Shown: positions 28,801 through 41,113, counted from the stretch's first letter. The stretch is DNA of 64,000 nt from Ectobacillus panaciterrae DSM 19096 (GCF_000430785.1 NZ_AUMR01000004.1:124001-188000), one strand, 5' to 3'. The notes: generated from the letters alone by a model not told the origin. Translations and numbers: made by a program.

Positions 28801-29544
28801 TCACCTCATTAGTTCAAAATAATACGAAACGGCCGACAATGCATAAAGCGGCGCTGTTTCTGTCCGCAATATTCTCGGCCCCAAACTGCAAGCTATAAAA
28901 CTATGTTCACGTAAAAGCCGGACTTCCTCTTCTGCCAAGCCGCCTTCTGGTCCAAATACAATCAGTACTTTTTGACCGCGCTGAAGCTGCTCCATTGTTT
29001 TTGCGAAATTTGCTTTCTCTCCTTGCTTTGCCTCTTCTTCATACGCAACGATGCATGCATCATACTCCTTGCCCATCATCACCATTTCTTTAAAAGAGAC
29101 AGGTGCGTATACAGAAGGCACAACAGCACGGTGAGACTGCTCCGCTGCTTCTTTTGCGATTTTCATCCAGCGTTCTACTTTTTTATCACCTTTTTTCGCA
29201 TCCCATTTCACAATGGAACGCTTTGCTTGAAACGGTAAAAAAGCGGCTGCGCCAAGCTCGGTGCCTTTTTGCAGCACAAGCTCGAGTTTATCTCCCTTTG
29301 GCAGTCCGCTTGCAATCGTAACGAATACAGGAAGCTCATTCGATTCCTCTACCCATTGTACAACAGCCGCTTTTACAAATTCATTGGTAATTTCAGCAAT
29401 TGTACAAAGAGCCGTTTTTCCGTTTGCACAGCAGTATAATTCATCTCCAGGCTGCATGCGCATCACCCTTGCAATATGATGAGCGTCGTCACCTGTAAGA
29501 ATTGCTTCATTGCTCTTGATTTGCTCTACAAAATAGCGCTGCAT
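28801..29544 (-). CDS. rsmE: 16S rRNA m3U1498 methyltransferase RsmE
   Basis: A 247-aa SPOUT-fold methyltransferase with an N-terminal PUA-like domain. Knot motifs are VFGPEGGLAEEEV and SLGPRILRTETAPLYALS, which bind SAM. It methylates U1498 of 16S rRNA. In the same run as prmA (L11 methylation) and mtaB (tRNA thiolation), so this part of the operon is devoted to modifying the translation machinery. Confidence 0.95.
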   Translation of the reverse strand: MQRYFVEQIKSNEAILTGDDAHHIARVMRMQPGDELYCCANGKTALCTIAEITNEFVKAAVVQWVEESNELPVFVTIASGLPKGDKLELVLQKGTELGAAAFLPFQAKRSIVKWDAKKGDKKVERWMKIAKEAAEQSHRAVVPSVYAPVSFKEMVMMGKEYDACIVAYEEEAKQGEKANFAKTMEQLQRGQKVLIVFGPEGGLAEEEVRLLREHSFIACSLGPRILRTETAPLYALSAVSYYFELMR

Positions 29545-29564
29545 ATCATCACCCTAGCAAACGT

Positions 29565-29590
29565 CAGCTCTATTCCATTGAATAGAGCTG
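29565..29590 (-). other. Hairpin between prmA and rsmE
   Basis: CAGCTCTATTC and GAATAGAGCTG, a perfect 11-bp stem with a 4-nt loop, without a T run on either strand. It lies inside the operon, so it is more likely an RNA processing or stability element than a terminator. Confidence 0.45.
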
Positions 29591-29649
29591 CGCCATTTTA
29601 TTTATTTTACTTATCATAAGCAGACAAAGCACACTGATGAAAGTTTACC

Positions 29650-30585
29650 TTACTTGTTTCTTGCAATAATCGCTACCCAATCTTCAATATGCAAGACTTC
29701 TTCAATCGTAAAACCCGCTTGCTCAAGTGCATGACTTACTTCTTTTTGTTTTGTCTGAATAATGCCGGATGTAATGAATAATCCGTTCGGCTTAATAACT
29801 TTTGCCGCATCTTCTACAAACAATAGAATAATGTCTGCAAGCAGGTTTGCGACAACAAGATCAACAGGACCTTCAATATTGCTAAGCAGGTTATTTTGAC
29901 CGACCGTTACGACGTTCTCGGTTTTATTTAGGAGCACATTCATCTGCGCGCTCTCTACTGCGACATAATCCAAGTCATACGCCTGTACAGCAGCTGCACC
30001 CAGTTTAGCGGCGGCAATGCTCAAAATGCCTGATCCCGTCCCCACGTCGATAATATGATCTCCTTCTTGCACAGTCTTTTCCAAAGCTCGAATGCACATC
30101 ACTGTCGTTGGGTGTGTTCCTGTCCCGAACGCCATCCCCGGATCTAGCTCAATGATTCTCTCTTCCGGCGAAGGATCATACTCTTCCCACGTCGGAACAA
30201 TTGTGAACGTATCAGAGACCTTTACCGGGTGGTAATACTTTTTCCATGAAGTCGCCCAGTCTTCTTCATTTACTTCATTTAACGTAACGGTATTCGCTCC
30301 TAAGTCTATATCATAACGTTCCAGATCTTTAATTGCAGCCTGTATGTTTTCCGCTGTTTTTTCTAATTCATCATTTACAGGGAAATAAGCTTTGACAATT
30401 ACCCCTTCTGACGGATAATCTTTTGGGTCTAACGCATAGATTTCACCGAACTTATTTTCGCGTTCTTTTGTAAAGTCCGCTACATCTTCAATCGCAACCC
30501 CGCTCGCGCCTGCTTCATGCAAAATATGTGAAATCGGTTCTACCGCTTCTTGTGTCGTATGGATGCTTATCTCTGACCATTTCAT
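29650..30585 (-). CDS. prmA: Ribosomal protein L11 methyltransferase
   Basis: PrmA trimethylates lysines of ribosomal protein L11. The 311-aa protein has an N-terminal substrate-recognition domain of about 100 residues, a linker with [15 protein letters not shown], then a Rossmann SAM domain ([14 protein letters not shown] and [10 protein letters not shown]). It lies 36 nt downstream of dnaJ, as in B. subtilis yqeT. Confidence 0.96.
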   Translation of the reverse strand: MKWSEISIHTTQEAVEPISHILHEAGASGVAIEDVADFTKERENKFGEIYALDPKDYPSEGVIVKAYFPVNDELEKTAENIQAAIKDLERYDIDLGANTVTLNEVNEEDWATSWKKYYHPVKVSDTFTIVPTWEEYDPSPEERIIELDPGMAFGTGTHPTTVMCIRALEKTVQEGDHIIDVGTGSGILSIAAAKLGAAAVQAYDLDYVAVESAQMNVLLNKTENVVTVGQNNLLSNIEGPVDLVVANLLADIILLFVEDAAKVIKPNGLFITSGIIQTKQKEVSHALEQAGFTIEEVLHIEDWVAIIARNK

Positions 30586-30621
30586 TATTTGCCAACTCCC
30601 GCAGTTTTCTTCTTACCAGTA

Positions 30622-31740
30622 TTACCCTTTAAAAGCTCTTTTAAGCTTCGCAAAGAGACTGTCGTCTTTGTGCAGCTCTTCATGTCCGTCTCTTGCGAAC
30701 TCTTCAAGCAATTCTTTTTGTCTTGCCGTTAGATTTGCAGGAGTTACTACGCGTACAATGACATATTGGTCGCCTTGACCGTATCCTCTCACATTCGGAG
30801 CGCCTTTTCCTTTTAAGCGGAATTGTTTGCCTGTTTGTGTGCCCGCCGGGATTTTCAGTTTTACCTTCCCATGAACGGTCGGCACTTCTACTTCATCTCC
30901 AAGCGCTGCCTGCGCAAACGTTAAAGGCATTTCACAAAGAACATCATCGCCATTTCTCTCAAAAAACTCATGATCACGCACGCGAATGACTACATATAAG
31001 TCCCCAGCCGGTCCTCCGTTCACGCCGGCCTCGCCTTTGCCGGATACGCGGATTTGTTGACCATCATCAATACCCGCCGGAATCTTAATGTGAATCTTCT
31101 TGCGCTTGCGCACTTTTCCAGAGCCATGACATGTTGTACATTTTTCTTTGATGATTTGTCCTGTGCCGCTGCAATGTGTACATGCGCGGCGATTTACGAC
31201 ACGGCCGAACGGAGTATTTTGCTCAACGCTAACCTGGCCCGTTCCGCTGCAGTGAGAACATGTTTCCTTCTTCGTTCCAGGCTTTGCTCCTGAACCGTGA
31301 CAAGTATCGCAGTTTTCCTCGCTTGGAATTTCAATATCCATCTCCTTGCCGAAAATGGCTTCTTCAAAATCCAGCATCATAGAATATTGTAAATCAGACC
31401 CTTGGCGCGGTGCATTTGGATCGCGTCTTCTTCCGCCGCCGCCAAAGAAAGTACTGAAAATATCTTCAAAGCCAAAACCGCCGAAGTCTCCGCCTTCGAA
31501 CCCGCCGCCAAAGCCTTGATTTGGTCCGGCATGGCCGAACTGATCATATTGAGCGCGCTTCGTATCATCGCTGAGCACCTCATATGCTTCTTGCACTTCT
31601 TTAAACTTTTCTGTTGCATCCGCCTCTGTGCTTACGTCCGGATGATATTTTTTCGCTAAACGCCGATATGCTTTTTTAATGTCGTCTTTGGAAGCAGTTT
31701 TGCTTACGCCTAACACTTCATAATAATCTTGTTTACTCAT
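30622..31740 (-). CDS. dnaJ: Chaperone protein DnaJ
   Basis: The 372-aa Hsp40 co-chaperone. Order: J-domain with HPD (KKYHPDVS), Gly/Phe-rich region ([18 protein letters not shown]), four CXXCXGXG zinc repeats ([32 protein letters not shown]), then the C-terminal substrate-binding domains. It stimulates the ATPase of DnaK, which is immediately upstream. Confidence 0.98.
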   Translation of the reverse strand: MSKQDYYEVLGVSKTASKDDIKKAYRRLAKKYHPDVSTEADATEKFKEVQEAYEVLSDDTKRAQYDQFGHAGPNQGFGGGFEGGDFGGFGFEDIFSTFFGGGGRRRDPNAPRQGSDLQYSMMLDFEEAIFGKEMDIEIPSEENCDTCHGSGAKPGTKKETCSHCSGTGQVSVEQNTPFGRVVNRRACTHCSGTGQIIKEKCTTCHGSGKVRKRKKIHIKIPAGIDDGQQIRVSGKGEAGVNGGPAGDLYVVIRVRDHEFFERNGDDVLCEMPLTFAQAALGDEVEVPTVHGKVKLKIPAGTQTGKQFRLKGKGAPNVRGYGQGDQYVIVRVVTPANLTARQKELLEEFARDGHEELHKDDSLFAKLKRAFKG

Positions 31741-31843
31741 AGCCGACTCCTTTCACATAAACGTAATTGTAACACCTTAAGAAACACCTTTGCAACAATG
31801 TTTCGCCGCAGCAGAACGAAAATACAAAACAGTTTTCTTCATA

Positions 31844-31878
31844 GAAAAAAGCCAAAGTCAAGGCGTACTTGACTTTGA
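31844..31878 (-). terminator. Hairpin terminator between dnaK and dnaJ
   Basis: On the minus strand AAAGTCAAG, TACGC loop, CTTGACTTT, then GGCTTTTTTC. It should lower dnaJ and downstream expression relative to dnaK. Confidence 0.75.
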
Positions 31879-31887
31879 CTTTCGTTC

Positions 31888-33732
<1,845 letters not shown>

Positions 33733-33742
33733 TTATGTAGAA

Positions 33743-34312
33743 TTATTGATTTACTTTTACCATAGCCGGCCGAATGACGCGGTCCTTAAGCTTATAACCT
33801 TTTTGAAACTCTTCTACTACAGTATTAGACTCATAGCTGCTGTCTTCCACTTGCATAACAGCTTGATGCAAATACGGATCAAACGGTTGTCCTACCGCCT
33901 CAATCGCTTCTACACCTTCTTTAACAAGCGCCTCTACAAGCTGGCGATGTATCATTTCCATTCCTTGTAAAAGTGATTGCGCTTGCTCATCATTCACTTC
34001 CACCTTCATCGCTCTTTCAAAGTTATCAAGAGCAGGCAGAATATCCAATACAAGACTTTGCGCTTTATATTTTTCAGCCGCTTCTCTATCAAGTTGTACA
34101 CGGCGTCGATAATTATCAAAGTCAGCTTGCAGACGGAGCGCGCGGTTTTCAGTTTCAGAAAGTTTTGCTTCAAGCTCCATTACCTTTTCTTGCAGCTCGT
34201 TGCTCTCATCAGCAGTTTCATCAGCCGTCACAGTTTCTTCTATTACAGCCTCTTCTGCTTGCTTTTCCTCTGCAGCCATTTCTTCTGTTGCTTGTTCGTT
34301 GCGTTCTTCCAC
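33743..34312 (-). CDS. grpE: Nucleotide exchange factor GrpE
   Basis: A 189-aa protein. It has an acidic N-terminus, then a long coiled coil ([34 protein letters not shown]) and a C-terminal beta domain with the signature of GrpE ([19 protein letters not shown]). It releases ADP from DnaK. I start at the GTG at 34312, behind GGGAGGTGA. The ORF extends six codons upstream, into that site. Confidence 0.96.
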   Translation of the reverse strand: MEERNEQATEEMAAEEKQAEEAVIEETVTADETADESNELQEKVMELEAKLSETENRALRLQADFDNYRRRVQLDREAAEKYKAQSLVLDILPALDNFERAMKVEVNDEQAQSLLQGMEMIHRQLVEALVKEGVEAIEAVGQPFDPYLHQAVMQVEDSSYESNTVVEEFQKGYKLKDRVIRPAMVKVNQ

Positions 34313-34378
34313 AATTTTCACCTCCCTCAAAAGGTATGGATTAGCGAGGCTAATCCATACACATTACCTATTTTGCCA

Positions 34379-35413
34379 TCACTCTTTTGTTTGATTCAAA
34401 TTCTGAAAAACATTTGTAAGCTGCCCTGTAAACAATTGCAGCAGACTGATGACGCGCGCATAGTTCATGCGTGTGGGCCCCAATATCGCAAATGTCCCGA
34501 GCTGCTCTTCTCCGAGAGAATAGGAAGCAGTGATAAGACTGCAATCTTCCATTGCAGAAGCACCATTCTCACGGCCGATTTTTACTTGTATTCCTATTTC
34601 CTTATTGCGGAGCAAATGATAAAACTCCTGCTCCTGCTCAATCATATTCAATAGAGAGCGGACCTTGTGAATATCATGAAACTCCGGCTGTGCAAGCATA
34701 TTTGTTTTCCCGCCGAAATAAATCTTTTCGGGGGAAGGAAATTGGAACGTACCGTCTAAGAGCTTCATAGCCTGATCATAATTATGAACATGCTGACGAA
34801 GCACCATCACGATTTCTTTAAAAATTTTGTTATGCAGTTCTGAAATTGGAACCCCGGCAAGCTTTTCATTTAAAATGTTCATCATTTTTTCTAAATCCGT
34901 TACTTCAATAAATTCCGGCACAGTAATCGTTTTGCTTTGTACATGTCCGGAATCCGTCACGATGATAGCAACTGCCGCTTGATTGCCAAGAGGAACAATT
35001 TGAACGTTCTTCAGCTTATTCTCGCTTACCTTAGGACCAAGCACAATTGCTGTATAGCTTGTCAGGTCCGATAAAATCTTCGCTGATTGCTGAGCAAGTT
35101 TCTCCATTTCAATCATTCTCTCGGCAAATACGCTTTTCACTTGCACCACATCTTCTTGAGGCAAGTGCTGCGGGGACAATAAATGATCTACATAGAAGCG
35201 ATAGCCCTTTTCAGACGGAACACGTCCGGAAGAACTATGTGTTTTCTCAATATAACCGAGCTCTTCTAAATCTGCCATTTCATTACGAATCGTAGCGGAG
35301 CTGAAAGTAATCTCTTCTTTCTTCGACAATGTGCGCGAGCCTACCGGCTGTGCAGAGTGAATGAAATCATCGATGATAATTTGTAAAATTAAGAGCTGAC
35401 GTTCTGTGAGCAT
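34379..35413 (-). CDS. hrcA: Heat-inducible transcription repressor HrcA
   Basis: A 344-aa repressor with an N-terminal winged helix ([52 protein letters not shown]) and a C-terminal GAF-like dimerisation part ([18 protein letters not shown]). It binds the CIRCE operator just upstream and so controls its own operon hrcA-grpE-dnaK-dnaJ, depending on GroEL. Start is the ATG at 35413. Confidence 0.97.
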   Translation of the reverse strand: MLTERQLLILQIIIDDFIHSAQPVGSRTLSKKEEITFSSATIRNEMADLEELGYIEKTHSSSGRVPSEKGYRFYVDHLLSPQHLPQEDVVQVKSVFAERMIEMEKLAQQSAKILSDLTSYTAIVLGPKVSENKLKNVQIVPLGNQAAVAIIVTDSGHVQSKTITVPEFIEVTDLEKMMNILNEKLAGVPISELHNKIFKEIVMVLRQHVHNYDQAMKLLDGTFQFPSPEKIYFGGKTNMLAQPEFHDIHKVRSLLNMIEQEQEFYHLLRNKEIGIQVKIGRENGASAMEDCSLITASYSLGEEQLGTFAILGPTRMNYARVISLLQLFTGQLTNVFQNLNQTKE

Positions 35414-35428
35414 CTATCATCACCTCTG

Positions 35429-35455
35429 TTAGCACTCTTTAACTTCGAGTGCTAA
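35429..35455. promoter_or_regulatory. CIRCE operator (HrcA binding site)
   Basis: Perfect inverted repeat TTAGCACTC, 9-nt spacer, GAGTGCTAA. It matches the CIRCE consensus exactly and lies between the hrcA promoter and its start codon. Confidence 0.98.
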
Positions 35456-35465
35456 ATCTAATATT

Positions 35466-35495
35466 AAGTTACCAAAACTCATATGCCATTGTCAA
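35466..35495 (-). promoter_or_regulatory. Sigma-A promoter of the hrcA operon
   Basis: On the minus strand a perfect TTGACA, 18-nt spacer, TAACTT, immediately before the CIRCE element, so HrcA bound there would block early transcription. Confidence 0.65.
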
Positions 35496-35512
35496 CGTTA
35501 AACCACTCAATA

Positions 35513-36652
35513 TCATTCAATTAGAAACGACTGGAACACTTCATTTCCAAGGAGCTTCCCTGCTCTTGTAAGACGTACAGAGCTCTCTGTTTCTTCTAAC
35601 AACCCGAGCCTGATATTTTCGTTCAGCTGTTTCTGAAATACCTCATTCATTCCTGCATGAAACTTATGCTGGAATGCAGACTTGTTTACGCCCTCTTCCT
35701 TACGAAGGCCAAGAAACATCTCTTCCTCCATTTTCTCCTGCTTGGTTACTTCATGCACATCTAAATACGGGAAGCCGGATTCATCGATTGCAGAGAAATA
35801 TTTTTTAAGCGGTCCTGCGTTTTGAATTCGTTTGCCGTTCAAATAGCTGTGCGCGCCTGCGCCGAATCCGTAATAAAAATCGTTATTCCAATACGTCAAG
35901 TTATGCTCGCTTTCATAGCCTGGTCGAGAGAAATTGCTGATTTCATATTGCTTATAACCATGACATTCCATCGCAGCCATTACAAGCTCATACATAGCCG
36001 CTTCATTTTCTTCACCGGGCAGAGGCAGTTTTCCGCGCTGCATTAAGTTATAGAATACTGTTTTCGGCTCAATGATTAAGGAGTATGCGGAAAAATGCTG
36101 GATATCTAATGTAAAAGCAACATCCAACGTTTCTTGCAAATCCGCAAGCGTTTGACCCGGCAAAGAATAAATTAAATCAACATTTACATTCGAGAAGCCC
36201 ACCTCTTTCGCTTCTCGAATAGCCTGCAGTACATCCTGCTTTGTATGCGTTCTTCCAATGCGCTTTAACAACTCATCGTTGAAAGATTGCACACCGAAGC
36301 TTAAACGATTTACACCGCCATCAAGCAGCAGCTTCAGCTTCTCTTTCGGCAAATCTCCAGGATTCGCTTCGAAGGTAAGCTCATAGTTTTTGGAAAGAGG
36401 GCGTAAATGCTTTTGAATAATCAACAAAAGCTTTTCTGTTTGCTCCATATTTAATGCAGTCGGTGTTCCGCCGCCTACAAAGATTGTTTTCAAACTTTGG
36501 AACGGCGCTTGCCTTACAGTATTTACGATTTCTTTTTCAAGATAATCCAAATATTGCTCCACAGGCTGTCTCTCTATAAATACTTTATTAAAATCACAAT
36601 AGTGACAAATGTGCTGACAAAACGGGATATGGATATATGCTGCTTGAATCAA
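35513..36652 (-). CDS. hemW: Radical-SAM haem chaperone HemW
   Basis: A 379-aa HemN-like protein with IHIPFCQHICHYCDF (the CX3CX2C cluster motif), VGGGTPT, and the C-terminal HemN domain. It lacks the extra N-terminal region of true coproporphyrinogen dehydrogenases, and the Cys after CHYC is Asp-Phe as in HemW. HemW is thought to deliver haem to respiratory enzymes. Some databases still call it oxygen-independent coproporphyrinogen oxidase. It sits between lepA and hrcA as in B. subtilis. Confidence 0.93.
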   Translation of the reverse strand: MIQAAYIHIPFCQHICHYCDFNKVFIERQPVEQYLDYLEKEIVNTVRQAPFQSLKTIFVGGGTPTALNMEQTEKLLLIIQKHLRPLSKNYELTFEANPGDLPKEKLKLLLDGGVNRLSFGVQSFNDELLKRIGRTHTKQDVLQAIREAKEVGFSNVNVDLIYSLPGQTLADLQETLDVAFTLDIQHFSAYSLIIEPKTVFYNLMQRGKLPLPGEENEAAMYELVMAAMECHGYKQYEISNFSRPGYESEHNLTYWNNDFYYGFGAGAHSYLNGKRIQNAGPLKKYFSAIDESGFPYLDVHEVTKQEKMEEEMFLGLRKEEGVNKSAFQHKFHAGMNEVFQKQLNENIRLGLLEETESSVRLTRAGKLLGNEVFQSFLIE

Positions 36653-36734
36653 AATAGCCTCCTACCTTCTCGTTGGGTTACGTACTATTGTTGTCGCAAA
36701 TATATAAAAAAGCAACCATTTTGCTGGGATGATA

Positions 36735-36763
36735 AGAAAAAGAAGCCGCAGCTGCGGCTTCTT
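36735..36763 (-). terminator. Terminator after lepA
   Basis: AAGAAGCCGCAG and CTGCGGCTTCTT form a perfect 12-bp inverted repeat, then TTTTTC on the minus strand. Confidence 0.85.
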
Positions 36764-38588
36764 ATTTGTTATCATCCATACGAAGAACGGCCATGAATGC
36801 TTCTTGCGGCACCTCTACAGAACCAACTGATTTCATGCGCTTCTTACCTTCTTTTTGCTTTTCAAGGAGCTTACGTTTACGAGAAATGTCACCGCCGTAA
36901 CATTTCGCCAGCACGTTCTTACGCATCGCTTTGATGGTAGAACGAGCTACAATTTTGTTTCCGACTGCGGCTTGGATCGGCACCTCGAACTGCTGTCTTG
37001 GGATCAGTTCCTTTAGCTTCTCTACAATGATTTTGCCGCGATCATAAGCAGAATCCCGGTGAACGATGAAGGACAAGGCATCGACTGTCTCACCGTTCAG
37101 AACAATATCCATTTTCACAAGCTTGGAAGGTCTGTAACCAATCAGTTCATAATCGAACGATGCATAGCCCTTTGTGCTGGATTTCAGCTGATCGAAGAAA
37201 TCATATACAATTTCAGAAAGCGGAATATCATACGTAAGCGTTACGCGTGATTCATCCAAATATTGCATGTCAATAAATGTGCCGCGCTTGCCTTGGCAAA
37301 TCTCCATTACAGCGCCGACAAAATCATTCGGCACCATAATCGTAGCTTTTACGTACGGCTCTTCTACACGGTCCATCGTTTGCGGATCCGGCATGTTGGA
37401 CGGGTTATCTACGATTAGTTCTTCTCCGTTTGTTAAATACACTTTATAAATAACGCTTGGAGCTGTTGTGATTAAATCGATTTTAAATTCGCGCTCAATG
37501 CGCTCCTGGATGATTTCCATGTGAAGCAAGCCTAAGAACCCGCATCGGAAACCAAAGCCTAGAGCTTGAGATGTTTCCGGTTCAAACTGAAGTGCAGAGT
37601 CATTCAGCTGAAGCTTTTCGAGTGCTTCACGCAAGTCGTTGTATCGTGCTGTATCAATCGGATACAACCCGCAGAACACCATCGGGTTCAACTTACGATA
37701 CCCCGGAAGAGGCTCAGCGGCAGGACGTTTCGCATGCGTGATTGTATCACCGACACGAGTATCGCCTACGTTTTTGATGGAAGCTGTTAAAAAGCCTACG
37801 TCTCCTACTGTTAATTCATCACGCATAACAGCCTTTGGTGTAAATACGCCTATTTCCGTTACCTCAAACTCTTTGCCGGTTGCCATCATGCGCACTTTGT
37901 CGCCTACTTTTACCGTTCCGTTTACAACGCGGATGTACGCGACAACACCGCGATATGCATCATATAAAGAATCGAAAATCAGAGCTTGCAGCGGCTCTTC
38001 CGGATCACCAGGAGGCGCCGGAACTTTCTCCACGATTTGCTCCAGAATTTCTTCAATTCCAATGCCCGCTTTAGCTGAAGCCAATACAGCCTCAGATGCA
38101 TCAAGTCCGATAACATCTTCTACCTCTTGACGGACACGCTCAGGGTCTGCGCTCGGCAAGTCAATTTTATTAATAACCGGCAAAATCTCCAAATTGTTAT
38201 CGAGCGCCAGATATACGTTTGCCAATGTTTGCGCTTCTATTCCTTGCGCTGCGTCTACAACCAGAATTGCACCTTCACAAGCCGCTAAGCTGCGAGATAC
38301 TTCATACGTAAAGTCTACGTGTCCAGGCGTATCAATCAAGTGCATAATATACGTTTCGCCGTCTTTTGCTTTATAATTTAACTGAACAGCATTCAGCTTA
38401 ATCGTAATTCCACGCTCACGCTCTAAATCCATGGAATCTAACAGCTGATTCTTCATTTCACGCTGTGACAGTGCGTCCGTTTTTTCTAGAATACGGTCCG
38501 CCAGCGTGGATTTCCCGTGGTCAATATGGGCAATAATCGAAAAGTTTCGAATTCGGGATTGCCTGTTTGCTCGTTCTTCTTTATTCAT
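36762..38588 (-). CDS. lepA: Elongation factor 4 (LepA)
   Basis: A 608-aa translational GTPase related to EF-G, implicated in ribosome back-translocation or 30S biogenesis. G motifs: [41 protein letters not shown]. The C-terminal LepA-specific domain includes GYASFDYEL and [26 protein letters not shown]. The N-terminal Asn/Arg stretch is normal for Bacillus LepA. Confidence 0.98.
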   Translation of the reverse strand: MNKEERANRQSRIRNFSIIAHIDHGKSTLADRILEKTDALSQREMKNQLLDSMDLERERGITIKLNAVQLNYKAKDGETYIMHLIDTPGHVDFTYEVSRSLAACEGAILVVDAAQGIEAQTLANVYLALDNNLEILPVINKIDLPSADPERVRQEVEDVIGLDASEAVLASAKAGIGIEEILEQIVEKVPAPPGDPEEPLQALIFDSLYDAYRGVVAYIRVVNGTVKVGDKVRMMATGKEFEVTEIGVFTPKAVMRDELTVGDVGFLTASIKNVGDTRVGDTITHAKRPAAEPLPGYRKLNPMVFCGLYPIDTARYNDLREALEKLQLNDSALQFEPETSQALGFGFRCGFLGLLHMEIIQERIEREFKIDLITTAPSVIYKVYLTNGEELIVDNPSNMPDPQTMDRVEEPYVKATIMVPNDFVGAVMEICQGKRGTFIDMQYLDESRVTLTYDIPLSEIVYDFFDQLKSSTKGYASFDYELIGYRPSKLVKMDIVLNGETVDALSFIVHRDSAYDRGKIIVEKLKELIPRQQFEVPIQAAVGNKIVARSTIKAMRKNVLAKCYGGDISRKRKLLEKQKEGKKRMKSVGSVEVPQEAFMAVLRMDDNK

Positions 38589-38783
38589 GCTTTCTCACTC
38601 CTACTGATCTCGCCAACATACACTAGCATTGATTATATCAATACAACAACGAAGATTCAACGAAAATTGCTGGAAAGGGATTGGCTTCTATTTGTATAGT
38701 ATGTATTTATTACGGGGCAGGACAATTAAAGTGAACCTTCACCAGCGGAAGTATTCTCCTTCATGTTATGTAAATCAGAGCGG

Positions 38784-38823
38784 AGTAAATAGTGCATGGA
38801 GTATGTTCCATGCACTATTTACT
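38784..38823 (-). terminator. Strong hairpin at the end of yqxA
   Basis: AGTAAATAGTGCATGGA and its exact complement, 17-bp arms with a 6-nt loop, overlapping the yqxA stop. No T run follows on either strand, so it may protect or process the RNA as much as terminate it. The 195 nt between it and lepA show nothing else I can name. Confidence 0.6.
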
Positions 38824-39168
38824 GAGTTCTTGAAAAATATCTTGTATTTTTCCGACAACCGCATCTGTGGAGAAACGCGTGACCTTTTGCACGCCGATTG
38901 CAACTGTATCCCCAAGCTTAGACAAGACATTGAAGCTTTTCATATTCTCCAGCTGCTTTTCCTTTTCCTCAATTGTAAACGTCTTTCCAAGCAAGGAGGC
39001 CTCTGTATCACCGCTTTTTGTATTCGTAATATGCGCCACCTGTTCAAAGGTCGGATCGTTATATCCCTTCATTCGCTTTAAACCATCGTTGGCAAGCTGC
39101 ATCCCTGCCAGCACACCAATAAATAATGTGAAAGCAAGAATGAAACATTTTGTCGCAAATCGTTTCAT
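38815..39168 (-). CDS. yqxA: YqxA-like DUF3679 membrane protein
   Basis: A 117-aa protein with one hydrophobic helix at residues 8-25 (CFILAFTLFIGVLAGMQ) followed by a polar domain ending in VGKIQDIFQELSK. Pattern and place before lepA match DUF3679/YqxA. Function unknown, found in spore formers. Start is the ATG at 39168 after GAGGGAGGA. It begins only 26 nt after gpr, where B. subtilis has spoIIP in between. Confidence 0.85.
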   Translation of the reverse strand: MKRFATKCFILAFTLFIGVLAGMQLANDGLKRMKGYNDPTFEQVAHITNTKSGDTEASLLGKTFTIEEKEKQLENMKSFNVLSKLGDTVAIGVQKVTRFSTDAVVGKIQDIFQELSK

Positions 39169-39193
39169 TCCTCCCTCTCTTTCCGAGCACAAC

Positions 39194-40294
39194 TTAATGT
39201 GTATATGCTCCTGTGTTATCTTGATCCACTTGATGATGAAGCGCCGCATTCAGACCGCCGGCAAGAATATTAGCCATATCCTCAATGAACGCATCCACTT
39301 CCTTTGGCGTTACCATTAAATTATGGCCAAGCGGTGCCAGCACCTCATGAATGAGCTTGCGCTTTTCATCGTCCTCAAGCGTTCCGACAATACCCATAAA
39401 CATATTGCGCTGCTTTTCATCAGGCAGATCAGCATCCGTAAATTTCTTCCGCTCTCCAAACGAAAAACCGGCTGGAAGCAAGGAGCGGGACGGCTTGTTT
39501 CCTTCTCTCATCTCTCTGCCGAAATGCTTTAAAATAAAATCAATCGTGTCGCTCGTAATAGATACGGCATCTACTACCGTCGGCACCCCGATTGCAATGA
39601 CAGGAATACCAAGCATGTCCTTGCTCAGTTCTTTTCTTTTATTTCCAATCCCTGAACCTGGGTGAATACCCGTATCCGAAATTTGAATCGTGCTGTTCAC
39701 CCGCTGAATAGAACGCGAGGCCAATGCATCGATTGCAATAACAAAATCCGGCTTCGTTTTTTCAATGACTCCATATATAATATCGCTTGTCTCAATTCCC
39801 GTAATCCCCATCACACCAGGGCGAAGGGCGCTGACCGGGCGGAACCCTTCTTCTACTTGTTCCGGCTGCAGCTGAAACAAATGGCGGGTTACCAACAAGT
39901 TTTCCACTACAATAGGGCCGAGAGCATCCGGTGTCACATTCCAGTTTCCAAGTCCGACTACAAGACAGCTTGCTTCTTTTGTAATCCCGATATCTTCAAG
40001 AAACTGAGAAAATTCTTTCGCAAAAACACGCTCTACTTTTTGCTGAAGCTCGGTATCCTGCTGACGAATGCCCTGCACTTCCAGTGTGAGATAATTACCA
40101 GGCTTTTTCCCCATTGCCTCAGAGCCGCTGTCTTGAATGACCACCTTTGTAATGGTAACGCCTTCTTCCTCCCGTTCTTCAACATCTACGCCCGGAATAG
40201 CACGTTGTACCTCCTGCCGCTCCTGCAGCATTTGATGCGCTTCAAGCGCCAAGTCAGTCCGAACACAATATTTGCTTAAATCCAATTCGCTCAT
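39194..40294 (-). CDS. gpr: Spore germination protease GPR
   Basis: A 366-aa protease that degrades small acid-soluble spore proteins at germination. It is made as an inactive zymogen, and the first 15 or so residues ([18 protein letters not shown]) contain the propeptide cut site by family knowledge. Conserved parts: [47 protein letters not shown]. Start has TAGGAGG. A sigma-G-type promoter lies upstream. Confidence 0.95.
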   Translation of the reverse strand: MSELDLSKYCVRTDLALEAHQMLQERQEVQRAIPGVDVEEREEEGVTITKVVIQDSGSEAMGKKPGNYLTLEVQGIRQQDTELQQKVERVFAKEFSQFLEDIGITKEASCLVVGLGNWNVTPDALGPIVVENLLVTRHLFQLQPEQVEEGFRPVSALRPGVMGITGIETSDIIYGVIEKTKPDFVIAIDALASRSIQRVNSTIQISDTGIHPGSGIGNKRKELSKDMLGIPVIAIGVPTVVDAVSITSDTIDFILKHFGREMREGNKPSRSLLPAGFSFGERKKFTDADLPDEKQRNMFMGIVGTLEDDEKRKLIHEVLAPLGHNLMVTPKEVDAFIEDMANILAGGLNAALHHQVDQDNTGAYTH

Positions 40295-40323
40295 ACAAAA
40301 TCCTCCTATGTATTAAATACGAT

Positions 40324-40353
40324 TAGAATCTCCAAAATAAGAACTCCCCATTC
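40324..40353 (-). promoter_or_regulatory. Candidate sigma-F/sigma-G promoter of gpr
   Basis: On the minus strand GAATG (-35, pattern GHATR), 18-nt spacer, GATTCTA (-10, one mismatch to CATNNTA). It ends 30 nt before the gpr ATG, and gpr is a forespore gene in B. subtilis. Confidence 0.5.
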
Positions 40354-40398
40354 TTTCACGGAAATTGTATTTTGCAGAAATTTCATTGCTCAACTCTA

Positions 40399-40427
40399 TT
40401 GCAATTCTGCTATGGGTTTGATAGAAT
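40399..40427 (+). promoter_or_regulatory. Sigma-A promoter of rpsT
   Basis: TTGCAA, 17-nt spacer, TAGAAT, 57 nt before the rpsT ATG. Confidence 0.65.
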
Positions 40428-40483
40428 ATCTCTTGTTCTATGTAAGTATCGAGTTACTCGATCGCACCAGGGAGGTGAAAGAT

Positions 40484-40750
40484 ATGGCAAACATTAAATC
40501 TGCTATCAAACGCGCTAGCCTTAGCGAAGAGCGTCGTGCACATAACGCTTCTCTAAAGTCTGACATGCGTACAGCTGTTAAGAACGTAGAAGCTTTACTT
40601 AACAATAACGATCTTGAAAACGCAAAAACTGCTTTCGCAACTGCTGCGAAAAAGCTTGATAAAGCTGCAACTAAAGGCTTGATTCACAAAAATGCTGCTG
40701 CTCGTAAAAAATCTCGCTTAGCGAAACAATTAAACGGCACAAACGCATAA
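40484..40750 (+). CDS. rpsT: 30S ribosomal protein S20
   Basis: An 88-aa basic helical protein, [21 protein letters not shown] at the start, [21 protein letters not shown] at the end, which is the full S20 pattern. Start is the ATG at 40484 behind GGGAGGTGA. The longer frame from 40412 crosses the promoter. Monocistronic, divergent from gpr. Confidence 0.97.
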   Translation: MANIKSAIKRASLSEERRAHNASLKSDMRTAVKNVEALLNNNDLENAKTAFATAAKKLDKAATKGLIHKNAAARKKSRLAKQLNGTNA

Positions 40751-40753
40751 TGA

Positions 40754-40781
40754 CAAAACGATCCGAATGGGTCGTTTTTTT
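40754..40781 (+). terminator. Terminator after rpsT
   Basis: AACGATCC, GAAT loop, GGGTCGTT (one G-U pair) followed by T5. Confidence 0.85.
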
Positions 40782-40788
40782 CTATTCC

Positions 40789-41062
40789 GAAAAGCGGAAC
40801 CGGCTCGTTCAGGTGCAGAACCAGAGGTTCTCCGCCCTAAAAGGCGCTTTTTGCCTTTTTCCCACTCTAAGCGTCCGTAACAGGATTGCTTAGACAAGAT
40901 GAACAAACGGACGCTAAGAGCCCGATTGATTCAACTAACATCCATGGAGGAAAATCACCTCCACGGATGAAGTTTCATCTTATGCGGCGGAGGTTCTCTG
41001 GTGGCAGCACCTAGCCGGTGGAGCTAGACATAACCCCAAAGTCGGCTCGTTCAGCCCCTTTA
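40789..41062 (+). repeat. Dispersed repeat family 2 with a nested palindromic insert
   Basis: Gap between rpsT and holA. Begins CGAAAAGCGGAACCGGCTCG, then GAGGTTCTCCGCCC and AAAAGGCGCTTTTTGCC as in the 26.3-kb array. At about 40860 the unit is broken by about 120 nt with its own structure, and resumes at about 40985 with GCGGCGGAGGTTCTCTGGTG and GGAGCTAGACATAACC. A further partial unit start, GTCGGCTCGTTCAG, follows at 41041. Confidence 0.75.
40862..40984. repeat. Insert inside the family-2 repeat
   Basis: Contains CTCTAAGCGTCCGT, a 25-30-nt loop, ACGGACGCTAAGAG (13 of 14 pairs), then CATGGAGG/CCTCCACGG with a 7-nt loop, then GATGAAGTTTCATC. No ORF. It interrupts the family-2 unit cleanly, so it looks like an inserted structured element. 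Confidence 0.55.
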
Positions 41063-41073
41063 AAATACCCTCA

Positions 41074-41113
41074 TAAAAAAACTGCTCATGCAGAATCCCA
41101 CATGAACAGTTTG
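41074..41113 (-). terminator. Terminator after holA
   Basis: AAACTGCTCATG and CATGAACAGTTT with one mismatch, then TTTTTTATG on the minus strand. Confidence 0.7.

Noticed and set aside
33977-34654. 225-aa plus-strand ORF opposite grpE and hrcA
   Set aside because: Low-complexity Phe/Leu/Cys-rich translation typical of an antisense frame; both genes beneath are certain.
35513-36652. Annotation as oxygen-independent coproporphyrinogen III dehydrogenase (HemN)
   Set aside because: Length and the sequence around the CX3CX2C motif fit HemW rather than true HemN.
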